Below are positions 1-8,289 of a DNA stretch of 64,000 nt, one piece after another. The notes beneath the pieces are model-generated. The model made no database searches, was not told the origin of the DNA, and worked only from the letters and a program-made list of their open reading frames with translations. Both the position numbers and the translations under genes were made by a program. How positions within the stretch are numbered: position 1 is the first letter of the stretch; every line of letters begins with the position of its first letter. Source of the DNA: Planomicrobium okeanokoites (GTDB lineage: Bacteria > Bacillota > Bacilli > Bacillales_A > Planococcaceae); NCBI RefSeq assembly GCF_003428875.1, contig NZ_QQRS01000006.1, positions 62,001 through 126,000 of the forward strand, in the 5' to 3' direction.

Positions 1-317
1 CGAAAGCGATAGAACTGATATTGACCGCTCGACGGCTGAAACCGGCTGAAGCGCTCGATTATGGACTTGTTACACGGGTTGCGCCACTTGAAGAGCTCGC
101 AAAAGTAACCGGTGAATTTGCCGATTCGATGCTGGCAAATGGACCGATTGCGCTGCAGCAAGCAAAATTCGCCATTAAAAACGGGATGAATGCAGACCTG
201 CAAACGGGACTTCACATCGAAAGAAAAGCGTACGAATTGACGATTCCAACAGAAGACCGCGTCGAAGCATTGCTAGCTTTCGGTGAAAAGCGCAAACCTG
301 TGTTTAAAGGGAAATAA
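1..317 (+). CDS. Enoyl-CoA hydratase/isomerase family protein, C-terminal part
   Basis: The reading frame is open from base 3 at the window edge, so the N-terminal part lies outside. The visible residues contain the late crotonase segment: LTARRLKPAEALDYGLVTRV matches the family pattern in which the helix after the active site is followed by A..GLV..V, and the C-terminal helix ends in a charged FGEKRKPVFKGK tail typical of short-chain enoyl-CoA hydratases. Crotonase-fold enzymes hydrate trans-2-enoyl-CoA in beta-oxidation or act on related acyl-CoAs; the exact substrate cannot be told because the oxyanion-hole and catalytic Glu segments are missing. A strong intrinsic terminator follows directly. 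The acyl-CoA ligase downstream is on the other strand, so no operon can be claimed. Confidence 0.85.
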   Translation, partial: KAIELILTARRLKPAEALDYGLVTRVAPLEELAKVTGEFADSMLANGPIALQQAKFAIKNGMNADLQTGLHIERKAYELTIPTEDRVEALLAFGEKRKPVFKGK

Positions 318-336
318 AAATACTTAGGTAATCAAT

Positions 337-367
337 AAAAGCCATCCGTCAACCGGATGGCTTTTTA
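337..367 (+). terminator. Intrinsic terminator after the enoyl-CoA hydratase
   Basis: GCCATCCG (341-348) pairs with CGGATGGC (354-361) around a short loop, followed by a T run. It is placed about 20 bases after the stop codon. Confidence 0.85.
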
Positions 368-399
368 CGCATTCTATTGTGAAACGGTCAGCTTCTGTT

Positions 400-533
400 A
401 ATCATTACGCTCTAGGTGGACGCTTTCCGCGGGGAGCGGCCTGAGCCTCCTCATCGCTAACGCTCTTGCGGGGTCTCAGGACTCGCTCTGTTTCCCGCAG
501 GAGTCGCCACCTGCCGCTTCATTCTCGAATCAT
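400..533. repeat. Dispersed intergenic repeat, type A, copy 1
   Basis: The core TTTCCGCGGGGAGCGGCCTG, the phrase GGACTCGCTCTG and a GCAGGA tail recur in diverged form at 52295-52507. The unit is an imperfect palindrome: the left end reads AGGTGGACGC and the reverse complement of the right end reads AGGTGGCGAC; CTGAG/CTCAG pairs internally. No plausible ORF is present. Similar GC-rich palindromic units are common in intergenic regions of Bacillaceae and Planococcaceae, but I know no accepted name or function for them. Confidence 0.7.
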
Positions 534-604
534 CTAAAATTGAAGTCCCTGCTTTTTAAAGAGATATTGCAATTAACTGTTTCTCTATATAGAAAACGTT
601 TAGA

Positions 605-765
605 GATATGGAGCAAAACAGCGAAGACGCCTTGGGGGGCAGAACTGGAGTTGGCTTTCCAACTCCAGTTCGAGCAAAGTGCTGAGATCCACTCGGGTGA
701 AGTGCAACGAGACCGAGTTAGCTCAGCGCGAGCCCCCGGCAAGCGAAGCTGTTTTGCGGAATATC
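605..765. repeat. Dispersed structured repeat, type B, copy 1
   Basis: The unit is bounded by an 18-bp imperfect inverted repeat (GATATGGAGCAAAACAGC at 605-622 and its counterpart at 748-765, identical except for three central bases). Inside are a 13-bp perfect hairpin (642-654 with 659-671), a CTGAG...CTCAG arm holding ACTCGG...CCGAGT, and a GGGGGC/GCCCCC closing stem, so the whole unit can fold as a multi-branched structure. A close relative lies at 52589-52750 and a shell-only relative at 18212-18348. Right-flank sequence as far as about 797 also resembles the other copies. No protein is encoded. Confidence 0.8.
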
Positions 766-803
766 GATTATTAAAAACTATTAGTTAAACTTATATAGTT
801 TTA

Positions 804-2780
804 TTATAAGTACTTTTCCATCCAGCCTGCAATCTGTTCCAGACGGGCAAAGCGCAAGTTCGGCTTGCCTGTGCGGGACAGGTTGTGGTCAGCCTCAGGG
901 AAACGGACGAATTCCGTTTCTTTCCCCATGCTCTTGAGAGTGATATATAATTGCTCCGCTTGTTCAATCGGGCAGCGGTAATCATTTTCAGAATGCAAAA
1001 TCAATAATGGCGTTTCCACGTTTTTCGCGTATTTCAGAGGAGAATGCTGCCACAGCTTATCAACGTCTGTCATATCTGCCTGCATCTGCCATTCCGAGAA
1101 ATAATAGCCGATGTCCGACACGCCAAAGAATGAAATCCAGTTGGAAATGGAACGCTGTGTTACAGCTGCCTTGAAACGGTTGTCATGCCCGACAATCCAG
1201 TTGGTCATGAAGCCGCCGTAACTGCCGCCTGTAACCCCGAGACGATCTGAGTCGATCCAGTCGTTGGCTTCAATTGCACCGTCGAGTGATTTCATAATAT
1301 CCTCGTAATCACCACCGCCGTAATCACCGCGCACAGCATCGACAAATTCCTGGCTGTAGCCGTGGCTGCCGCGTGGGTTGACGTATAATACTCCGAATCC
1401 GCGGGCTGCGAGCAATTGCATTTCGTGGAAGAATGAGTTGGCATACATCGCATGCGGACCGCCGTGGATGTTAACCACCAAAGGATATTTCTTCCCTTTC
1501 TTGAATCCGTGAGGCTTCATCAGCCAACCGTGGACAGCCCAGTCCTTGGCGCCTTTGGCAATGATCAATTCCGGCGCCACCAATTCTGTTTCATCCAAAT
1601 AGGCTTTATTGAAATGAGTCAGTGCTTTCCGTTCGCCTGTCGCAATCGTCAACAGATAAAGTTCGCCCGGTTCAACAGGGTTTGAAATTGTCGCAAGCGC
1701 GAACTCGCCGCTGCTCGCAATATCGTAACCGTAGACATGTTCCATATCAGGTGAAGCCGGATAAACTGCGCCGTCAAGCGAGGCGAAATACAAGCGGACG
1801 TCGCCCATGGTCGACACCTGGAAATAAAGATGATCGTCCTTTGTCCAAACGACGCCAGGTGCGTTTGCGCTTTGCTGATGATCCGCCACAACGTAATCAC
1901 CGACCGGAACATCCATGCCTTCCGTCAGGCAGATGGAAGTGTTCGATGCAAGAGTGTGCACGTAAAGTTCAGTATGGGTCGCATTCTGAAATTGGCGTGT
2001 ACTGCCGATATAAGCGATATATGTGTCGTCATGTGAAAATACGGCATCACCGAAATAGCCTTCTTCATCAACTAGCGCTGTTTCTTTTTTACTCTCTACA
2101 TCGTAGATGAAAAGAGGCTGGCGGAACACAAAATCCAGATTCTCTTCACGGGTCACCCCGTAAACAAGCTTGCTTCCGTCATGCGAAACAGCTTCCAAAC
2201 CATGGTGATGCGACCCATCCGTTACTTGTTCCACTTCTTTCGTTTCAATGTCGATGGTACCAATCTGCCGATGAAATTCTTTCGGCAATAACCCCATGCC
2301 ATCCATTTTGTATTTCATTTTATCCACGACGTAAGGTTCCGGTTGTTTCTTTTCTTCTTTTTCTTCCTTGTCGGTAAAAGACTTGCCTTCCTTCACCATT
2401 GCGTCGAACCAGATTTTTTTATTACATGGCGACCAGCGGAAGCTGTTTACGCCTTTTTCAAAATCGGTCAGCCCGCGCGCTTCCCCGCCTTTTGCGGACA
2501 TGATATATAATTGGTTCTTCTCTGTGCGGTCAGACAAGAACGCCACAGCTTTACCATCTTCCGACCATTGAGGAGAAGAAACACGCTGCTTGCCGTGTGT
2601 CCATTGCGTCAATTCCCCATTCGCAATATCAATGTGCCACAGATTTGTTATATATGTATTTTCTTCTTCATCGATATGTGTCTTAACGAATACCGCTTCT
2701 GTGCCGTCCGGCGAAATATGCGGATCTGCCACGGATATCAATTTCGTTAAATCTTTCACTTCCACTGCTTTTTTAGCCAC
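804..2780 (-). CDS. S9 family peptidase (prolyl oligopeptidase / acylaminoacyl-peptidase, YuxL-like)
   Basis: This is a predicted cytoplasmic serine peptidase of 658 residues, the usual length for YuxL-type S9C enzymes. The N-terminal 400 or so residues carry repeated beta-propeller-type blades (HISPDGTEAVFV, PQWSEDGKAVAFLSDR, FSHDDTYIAYIG). The C-terminal part is an alpha/beta hydrolase with the nucleophile elbow GGSYGG (Ser520), then Asp600 in HSENDYR and His632 in EADHNLS, so the catalytic triad is complete. The start is a GTG preceded by a strong GAGGAGG; no signal peptide is seen. The family releases N-acylated amino acids or short peptides from oligopeptides; the substrate here is unknown. 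The gene stands alone between a repeat region and the acyl-CoA ligase terminator. Confidence 0.93.
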   Translation of the reverse strand: MAKKAVEVKDLTKLISVADPHISPDGTEAVFVKTHIDEEENTYITNLWHIDIANGELTQWTHGKQRVSSPQWSEDGKAVAFLSDRTEKNQLYIMSAKGGEARGLTDFEKGVNSFRWSPCNKKIWFDAMVKEGKSFTDKEEKEEKKQPEPYVVDKMKYKMDGMGLLPKEFHRQIGTIDIETKEVEQVTDGSHHHGLEAVSHDGSKLVYGVTREENLDFVFRQPLFIYDVESKKETALVDEEGYFGDAVFSHDDTYIAYIGSTRQFQNATHTELYVHTLASNTSICLTEGMDVPVGDYVVADHQQSANAPGVVWTKDDHLYFQVSTMGDVRLYFASLDGAVYPASPDMEHVYGYDIASSGEFALATISNPVEPGELYLLTIATGERKALTHFNKAYLDETELVAPELIIAKGAKDWAVHGWLMKPHGFKKGKKYPLVVNIHGGPHAMYANSFFHEMQLLAARGFGVLYVNPRGSHGYSQEFVDAVRGDYGGGDYEDIMKSLDGAIEANDWIDSDRLGVTGGSYGGFMTNWIVGHDNRFKAAVTQRSISNWISFFGVSDIGYYFSEWQMQADMTDVDKLWQHSPLKYAKNVETPLLILHSENDYRCPIEQAEQLYITLKSMGKETEFVRFPEADHNLSRTGKPNLRFARLEQIAGWMEKYL

Positions 2781-2894
2781 ATTGTTTCCTCCTCAAAACT
2801 ATTTCGATTCTCGCAATACTTACTCTTTCACTATAATGAAAAGTGTCAGTACTTTCAATGTATTTCGAAATTAATGAATCACATCTTTTTTGAC

Positions 2895-2932
2895 GGGAAA
2901 ACAAAAACCCCCAGCATTTAACGCTGGGGGCT
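2895..2932 (-). terminator. Intrinsic terminator of the acyl-CoA ligase gene
   Basis: On the minus strand CCCCCAGC and GCTGGGGG (2908-2915, 2923-2930) form a stem followed by a run of T residues, 14 bases after the ligase stop codon. Confidence 0.9.
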
Positions 2933-2943
2933 CATCATTCTGT

Positions 2944-4500
2944 TCATTGCTGTTTCAATGCCTGATCTTTCAAAGAACGCCGCAGGATCTTGCCTGTTGT
3001 GTTTTTCGGCAGTTCGTCCAGGATTTCAAAGTTCTTAGGCACCTTATATTTCGCTAAATGTTCCGAGCAATATTTATGCAGCTCGCCTGTCGTATGAACC
3101 GGATCTTTCAATACGACATAGGCATTGATCGATTCACCGAAGTCTGCATCCGGCAAGCCGACAACGGCAGCTTCCGATACTCCTGGATGCGCAAACAGCA
3201 CTTCTTCGACTTCGCGCGGATAAACATTATAACCGCCAACGATGATCATATCTTTTTTGCGGTCTACAATGAAGAAATAACCTTCTTCATCGACTGTAGC
3301 CAAGTCCCCTGTATACAGCCATCCGTCTTTGATGGCCGCATTCGTTTCTTCGGGCATTTTATAGTAGCCTTTCATGACATTCGGTCCACGGACGATCAAT
3401 TCGCCTACTTCACCGACCGCCACTTCTTCTCCGAGCTCATTGACGACTTTGTTCTCGACATTGACAATCGATGTTCCAATTGAACCGGCTTTGCGTTCAC
3501 GGTCAATCGGGTTGAAACATGTGACAGGTGAAGCTTCAGACAGACCATAGCCTTCTGAAATCCGCACATTGAATTTATCCTCGAAATTATGAAGCAAGGC
3601 AACCGGAAGCGCCGAACCGCCCGAGATGGCCATGCGGATGCTTTCAAAATCAGATGGCTGAGCCTCCGGGAATTGATACATGAAATTGTACATGGTTGGT
3701 ACACCCGCAAATACTGTCGCTTTTGTCGATTTAATCGCATCAAAGACATCTTTCGGGTTAAAGCGCGGTACAAGAATGATTGTAGCTCCCTGAATCAGCG
3801 GAGCATTAACGACAACCGTCAATGCGAATACATGGAATACCGGCAGCGTAGCAATAACACGGTCAGCTGATGAAATCTTCAAGTATTCACCTACATCACG
3901 GGCATTGGAATAGAGGTTGCCATGTGTCAGCATTGCGCCTTTCGGTTTCCCCGTTGTTCCGGATGTATATAAGATCACCGCCGTGTCATCGACTTCAACT
4001 TCCACAGGCAATGTAACTGACGAGGCATTGAACAGCAAACTGCTGAATGCATGAACTTTTCCTTTGACAGCATCAGGCAATTGTTTCATCTTATCCGCTG
4101 TTGATGGGTCTGTTTCACAAATGATATAGGATTTTACTGCGGGCAGCGCCATGTGCGCTTTTTCAACCAACGGCAACAGAGCATCCAGGGCGATGACAAC
4201 ATTCGCATCACTGTTATTCACTATGTAAGCGATTTCATCCGGGGTATAAATCGGATTGATCGGCACAGCAGTAGCTCCAAGACGCATAGTCGCATACAAG
4301 GAAATCAGGAAATGAGGTGTATTGCTCAAAAGAAAGGCAACATGATCCCCTTTTTTAACTCCCAATGATTCAAGTGCATTTGCAAATTTTCCGACTGTCT
4401 GTTCAAATTCCCCATAAGAAGTGTCTTTACCCATAAAGTGGTAAGCTGCTTTTGATGGATTTTGCCCTGCTATTTCGTGCACACGTTTAACCAAGTTCAT
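2944..4500 (-). CDS. Long-chain fatty acid--CoA ligase (AMP-dependent synthetase, YhfL/LcfB-like)
   Basis: This protein activates fatty acids to acyl-CoA through an acyl-adenylate, feeding beta-oxidation. It has 518 residues. The P-loop YTSGTTGKPKGAM is at about 178-190, the GEGYGLSE-type A5 motif appears as SEGYGLSEASPV, A7 is WLYTGD, A8 is VDRKKDMIIVGGYNVYP, and the A10 lysine is in TGKILRR (Lys504). All adenylation motifs are present, so the enzyme looks active. The translation start is ATG at 4500. A FadR-type operator lies about 20 bases upstream, which links the gene to acyl-CoA-responsive control of fatty acid degradation. The length and motifs fit the YhfL/LcfB branch better than AcsA. 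Chain-length preference cannot be read from sequence. Confidence 0.93.
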   Translation of the reverse strand: MNLVKRVHEIAGQNPSKAAYHFMGKDTSYGEFEQTVGKFANALESLGVKKGDHVAFLLSNTPHFLISLYATMRLGATAVPINPIYTPDEIAYIVNNSDANVVIALDALLPLVEKAHMALPAVKSYIICETDPSTADKMKQLPDAVKGKVHAFSSLLFNASSVTLPVEVEVDDTAVILYTSGTTGKPKGAMLTHGNLYSNARDVGEYLKISSADRVIATLPVFHVFALTVVVNAPLIQGATIILVPRFNPKDVFDAIKSTKATVFAGVPTMYNFMYQFPEAQPSDFESIRMAISGGSALPVALLHNFEDKFNVRISEGYGLSEASPVTCFNPIDRERKAGSIGTSIVNVENKVVNELGEEVAVGEVGELIVRGPNVMKGYYKMPEETNAAIKDGWLYTGDLATVDEEGYFFIVDRKKDMIIVGGYNVYPREVEEVLFAHPGVSEAAVVGLPDADFGESINAYVVLKDPVHTTGELHKYCSEHLAKYKVPKNFEILDELPKNTTGKILRRSLKDQALKQQ

Positions 4501-4521
4501 CTTTGCATCCCTCTTTCATAT

Positions 4522-4539
4522 TGAATGAATACTCATTCA
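4522..4539 (-). promoter_or_regulatory. FadR (YsiA)-type operator in front of the acyl-CoA ligase
   Basis: TGAATGAATACTCATTCA is a perfect 7-4-7 inverted repeat and agrees with the operator described for the TetR-family fatty acid degradation repressor FadR of Bacillus (TGAATGA, four-base spacer, TCATTCA). It lies 22-39 bases upstream of the ligase start codon, where it would block initiation until long-chain acyl-CoA releases the repressor. The repressor gene itself is not in this window. Confidence 0.88.
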
Positions 4540-4581
4540 TAATCGTCGCTTTCTTCATTATAAAATAAATCTTCAGACAAT

Positions 4582-4610
4582 ACAACAGACACCGTGAAAA
4601 TCACGATGCC
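4582..4610 (-). terminator. Weak terminator overlapping the stop codon of the Bce-type permease
   Basis: On the minus strand a 10-bp stem with two G-U pairs (4601-4610 with 4588-4597, three-base loop) includes the permease stop codon and is followed by a poor T-rich tract. The next gene downstream belongs to a different regulon, so termination here is plausible. Confidence 0.55.
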
Positions 4611-6538
4611 TGCAAATGTGTTATATAACGCCAGCGTATCAAATAAAAATAAAGCAATTGGACAATTGTGAAGCCTGCCAGTACAATGGCCATCTCGCCC
4701 AGGATGGAAAGTTCCGCAAATTCATCCCACACAACCTGCAGTGAAATAAAAGCGAAACTGCTGTGCAGCAGCGCAATTGTCCATGGCAGGAAGAATTGCG
4801 GCACTAATTGGCGGTTGACGACTTTAAGCAATTCCTTTTCCGTCATGCCAAGACGCACCAGAAGAGCATATTGTTTCCGGTCCCTCTCCAGGCCAGTGTA
4901 AAGCTTAAAATAGATAAAGCTTCCGGCAGCCAACAGGAACACCAGCGCAACCATGACCCCGATAAACAACATCAGCGCAAATGAAGATTTGAACCATCGG
5001 TAGTCTTCACCAGGGTTTTCAAAATAATAGGAAATCTGATTGAAATCCCCACTATCGAATGCTGCAGCCATCTGTTCTGACAGCGAAGTGCCGATGCCGA
5101 GGGTAGCAGTCCAATCCGGGACGTGGAAGGCATAATAGCTGAAGGAAGATTGATCTTCAGTAAAACCAAGCAGCGGTTCATCGATTTCATCAAAATCCCT
5201 GTCATTGACGATGATGCTGTTGGCATTCAAAGTATGGTTGGGAAACAGGATATGCGGATAGGCTGAAGCGATTTCAAGCGGTACTCCACTCTCGAGCAGC
5301 ACAGTCTCAGTCATTGTTTCATTTAACGCCGCAAGGGACTCCTGCGAATAAGGCACGAAGACCCCTTCACCTTCTGCCGGACTGACTGGCTCATGGCCGA
5401 GTGTCGAAGCAAGGCGGTTGAACTCGGACGCTTTCAGGATATCGACTTCATTGCCGCTCGCAGCGGATGTCTGCCTTTTAATCGTCAATTGGGCTACATC
5501 GTATGCCAACCCCTTTTGCTCCAGCTGATTCTCCAGCAATGAAATATGTTCATCTTCTTCCGCATTGTCTTCAAAAGAAATATAAATCAGGCTTAAGGGA
5601 TTCGATTCCCTAAAATCCCCGGTATAGGAAGTAAACGATGCCAGCGTCCCCACTGTCAAAAAGGCTATTGTCGATACGATGGTTACGATGAAGAACATCT
5701 GAGCGCTGTCTTTCAATTTGACGGATGCATCCGCAATCGAAACAAGTCGCGTCTTATGCCAGAAAACGGATTTATTTCTTTTATACAGATTGAGGAAGGC
5801 GTGGATTGAGTGTGTAAAGAAAAGGTATGTCCCAATCGTCGCGAGCGGCGGAATGATAAATGCCATGATATAGACGGTATCGTCTTCCACTAAAGCCGCG
5901 AGTGTATAGGCAATCACCAAAAAGATGACGCCGGCTGCCGACAGGACGAAAGAACTCTTCCCCACTTCATCGGCACGCCAATAACCCTGCAATAAATTCA
6001 GGACACGCTTCGTCCTGATAAAACCCACACTGATAAATGAAATGATGATGAACAGGCTGGCGAAGGCGCCAATCGTCAACAGGAATGGTTCCCAGCTGAG
6101 ATACAGCGGAAGCGATTCAAGTTCCATGATTTCACGGCCGATCATAAAGAAGAATTTCGAAAAAGCAAAACCGAAAGCGATGCCCGATGCTGTAGAAATA
6201 CTGCCAAGAATCATCATTTCGAAAAAGATCATTTTGCTCAACTGCCGTTTGGTCATCCCAAGATGCACCAATACCCCGAACTCCTTCGAACGCGCCTGTA
6301 AAAATGCGCTCATCGAATAGAACAGGAAAAAGAGCGTAAAGATATAAAGGACGACTTCCGCAATCAGCATTCCGCGGACCGCCATCGTTCCCAGCCCGTC
6401 CTCTTCGAACAATGGATGGAAGATGAACATCGAGTAAACAAAGAACACCATTACAGAAACGACACTGGCAAGAAAAAAAGCCGCGTAGCTCCTTAAATTG
6501 CGCAGCACATTACGGTAAGCGAGCTGCCGAAAGGTCAT
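4601..6538 (-). CDS. BceB-type ABC transporter permease (FtsX-like), antimicrobial peptide resistance
   Basis: This is a membrane permease of 645 residues, the size of BceB, PsdB and YxdM. It has the BceB layout: an N-terminal transmembrane helix, an FtsX-type block of helices to about residue 300, a large extracellular domain of about 200 residues (roughly 315-510, no hydrophobic segments), then three C-terminal helices. LGMTKRQL and LGMTEKEL are the paired coupling-helix motifs found in both FtsX halves. In the family the permease senses and removes cell-wall-active peptides (bacitracin, mersacidin and similar) from their lipid targets and signals to the partner kinase. It overlaps the ATPase gene by 29 bases and has a good ribosome binding site (GGGAGG) inside that gene. 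The peptide recognised cannot be predicted. Confidence 0.92.
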   Translation of the reverse strand: MTFRQLAYRNVLRNLRSYAAFFLASVVSVMVFFVYSMFIFHPLFEEDGLGTMAVRGMLIAEVVLYIFTLFFLFYSMSAFLQARSKEFGVLVHLGMTKRQLSKMIFFEMMILGSISTASGIAFGFAFSKFFFMIGREIMELESLPLYLSWEPFLLTIGAFASLFIIISFISVGFIRTKRVLNLLQGYWRADEVGKSSFVLSAAGVIFLVIAYTLAALVEDDTVYIMAFIIPPLATIGTYLFFTHSIHAFLNLYKRNKSVFWHKTRLVSIADASVKLKDSAQMFFIVTIVSTIAFLTVGTLASFTSYTGDFRESNPLSLIYISFEDNAEEDEHISLLENQLEQKGLAYDVAQLTIKRQTSAASGNEVDILKASEFNRLASTLGHEPVSPAEGEGVFVPYSQESLAALNETMTETVLLESGVPLEIASAYPHILFPNHTLNANSIIVNDRDFDEIDEPLLGFTEDQSSFSYYAFHVPDWTATLGIGTSLSEQMAAAFDSGDFNQISYYFENPGEDYRWFKSSFALMLFIGVMVALVFLLAAGSFIYFKLYTGLERDRKQYALLVRLGMTEKELLKVVNRQLVPQFFLPWTIALLHSSFAFISLQVVWDEFAELSILGEMAIVLAGFTIVQLLYFYLIRWRYITHLQAS

Positions 6539-7283
6539 TCACATTGCCTCCCAACAAAGACAGTACATTTAAGATGCGCTGATAAAAAGTCTGGCGCCGT
6601 TCATCACTGTAGATTTCATTGAAAAATTCACCATCTTTTATAAACAGCACCCGGTTGCAATAGCTGGCCGCAATCGGATCATGTGTCACCATGATGATTG
6701 TCGCGCCTTCCTCTTTATTAATGCCTGACAGCAGCTCCAACACTTCACGGGAAGTTTTGGAATCCAGATTGCCGGTGGGTTCATCCGCCAGGATCAAATC
6801 CGGCTGATGAATCAGCGCGCGCCCGATTGCGGTGCGCTGGGCTTCACCACCCGAGATCTCATTCGGCCTCTTATGGAGGATCGGCTTCAGGCTGAGCCGG
6901 TCTGCGATGCCCATGACTCTCTTCGCCATTTTATCCAGCGGAACATAATCGAGCGTCAAGGGCAGCACCAGATTCTCTTCGACCGTCAGCATCTGTAAAA
7001 GGTTGAAATCCTGAAAAACGAAACCCAATTTTCTTCTGCGGAACAGCGCCAGATCATTTTTGCCCAGTTCATGGGGATTGACGCCGTCAATCAGAATATT
7101 TCCCGACGTAAGGTCGTCGATTGTTGAGATCAGATTCAGCAAAGTGGTCTTGCCGCTGCCCGACGGTCCCATGATTGCAAGGAACTCCCCTTTTTCCACT
7201 TCAAACCCCAATTGATTTATAGCGCGATGCGTGACTTTACCTTCATAGACTTTAGTGACGTCGTCAATTTTTACTAACGGCAT
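6510..7283 (-). CDS. BceA-type ABC transporter ATP-binding protein
   Basis: This 257-residue ATPase partners the BceB-type permease. Walker A is GPSGSGKTT (residues 39-47), the Q-loop is in [12 protein letters not shown], the signature is EISGGEAQR (a common variant of LSGGQ in this family), Walker B is [12 protein letters not shown] and the H-loop is IIMVTHD. The start was set at MPLVKID because AGGAGG lies seven bases before that ATG; a longer frame extends upstream but overlaps the kinase gene without a ribosome binding site. The gene begins 11 bases after the kinase stop, so the four genes from 8993 to 4601 form one transcript. Confidence 0.94.
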   Translation of the reverse strand: MPLVKIDDVTKVYEGKVTHRAINQLGFEVEKGEFLAIMGPSGSGKTTLLNLISTIDDLTSGNILIDGVNPHELGKNDLALFRRRKLGFVFQDFNLLQMLTVEENLVLPLTLDYVPLDKMAKRVMGIADRLSLKPILHKRPNEISGGEAQRTAIGRALIHQPDLILADEPTGNLDSKTSREVLELLSGINKEEGATIIMVTHDPIAASYCNRVLFIKDGEFFNEIYSDERRQTFYQRILNVLSLLGGNVNDLSAARLP

Positions 7284-7293
7284 TTTTATCCTC

Positions 7294-8289
7294 CTAAGAA
7301 ACGGTGTCCTGATTTGAAAACAGGATGGATATTGTTGTACCTTGACCAACTGCGGATTCGATCGTCAGTTCATGGCCAAGCCTCTCGCATACTTCCTTCG
7401 CGATATAAAGTCCCATTCCAGTGGATTCGGCTGTTTTCCTGCCATTTTCACCTGTAAAGAAAGCTTTTGTCACTCTGGCTAAATCGGTGGATGGTATGCC
7501 GATTCCTTCATCGCTGATAGAAAGGTTCATGTGGCTATTGTGGCAGGAAGCAGTAATATAAACTTTTTTATCCTTTTCGAATGTATATTTGACAGCGTTT
7601 GTAATAAGCTGGCCCAGCACGAACTTCATCCACTTGCGATCAGTGGCGGCGACGAAATTTTCATCGACCTCAATAACCGGATAGACTTGTTTGGAAATGA
7701 ATAAGCGTTTGTTTTCAGTAATGATTTCCCTGGCCAAAGATTGGAGATTCACTTTTTCAATCTGCATATCCTGTTCAAATGTATCTAACCGGGCATTCAT
7801 CAGCACCGTATCCAGACTGGCTTTGAGACGCTCAATTTCTTCGGATACACTGTTTTTATCCAGTTCATCAGGATTTTGCAGCAACAGCTGGATAACCGAA
7901 ATCGGGGTTTTCATCTGATGCACCCATTGGTTCATGAATTGAAGATGCCTTGACTGGGCAGCATACAGCGCCTGTACTTCGTTTTGATAAACTTTATATA
8001 ACTTATGCAGGTATAGATCGTTTTGGATCTGTTCGGGCGACCTGCCTTCTTTTTGGAGCATATGCTCCATCGAAACCGGCGTTTCACTGATTTTCCGGTA
8101 ATAGCGATAACGCTTGATATAGCGGGCGCCAAGGAACGCGCTAGTCAACAGGATGCTGATGACAAATGAATATATGGCTGTATCCATGTTCCGAAAGCCG
8201 TCCAGCCAATAAAGGATCATGATAAAAGCGACCAGCACTGCCTGAAACACCATAAAAGCTGCATGTTCTTTGAGGAAGAGGCGCAGCAT
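7294..8289 (-). CDS. Intramembrane-sensing histidine kinase, BceS type
   Basis: The protein has 331 residues. Two N-terminal transmembrane helices (about 10-28 and 38-56) are separated by only about ten residues, the hallmark of intramembrane-sensing kinases that have no sensory domain and take their signal from the BceAB transporter. The phosphoacceptor is His124 in QMKTPISV context (WVHQMKTP), and the ATPase domain has N box QLITNAVKYT, G1 DEGIGIP and G2 GMGLYIAK. It overlaps the response-regulator gene by a single base region (ATG at 8289), a sign of translational coupling. It should phosphorylate the adjacent OmpR-family regulator. Confidence 0.93.
   Translation of the reverse strand: MLRLFLKEHAAFMVFQAVLVAFIMILYWLDGFRNMDTAIYSFVISILLTSAFLGARYIKRYRYYRKISETPVSMEHMLQKEGRSPEQIQNDLYLHKLYKVYQNEVQALYAAQSRHLQFMNQWVHQMKTPISVIQLLLQNPDELDKNSVSEEIERLKASLDTVLMNARLDTFEQDMQIEKVNLQSLAREIITENKRLFISKQVYPVIEVDENFVAATDRKWMKFVLGQLITNAVKYTFEKDKKVYITASCHNSHMNLSISDEGIGIPSTDLARVTKAFFTGENGRKTAESTGMGLYIAKEVCERLGHELTIESAVGQGTTISILFSNQDTVS

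Noticed and set aside
605-765. Could the type B repeat be a tRNA or T-box-like RNA?
   Set aside because: No acceptor stem with CCA-like end, no T-loop GTTCGANTC consensus and no T-box AGGGTGGNACCGCG sequence; it occurs in several copies with variable inserts, which suits a repeat.
1622-2110. Long frames on the strand opposite the S9 peptidase and other large genes (for example 25304-26220, 49628-50284)
   Set aside because: They mirror strong coding frames, lack ribosome binding sites and show biased composition without recognisable domains; they are by-products of codon usage in the real gene.
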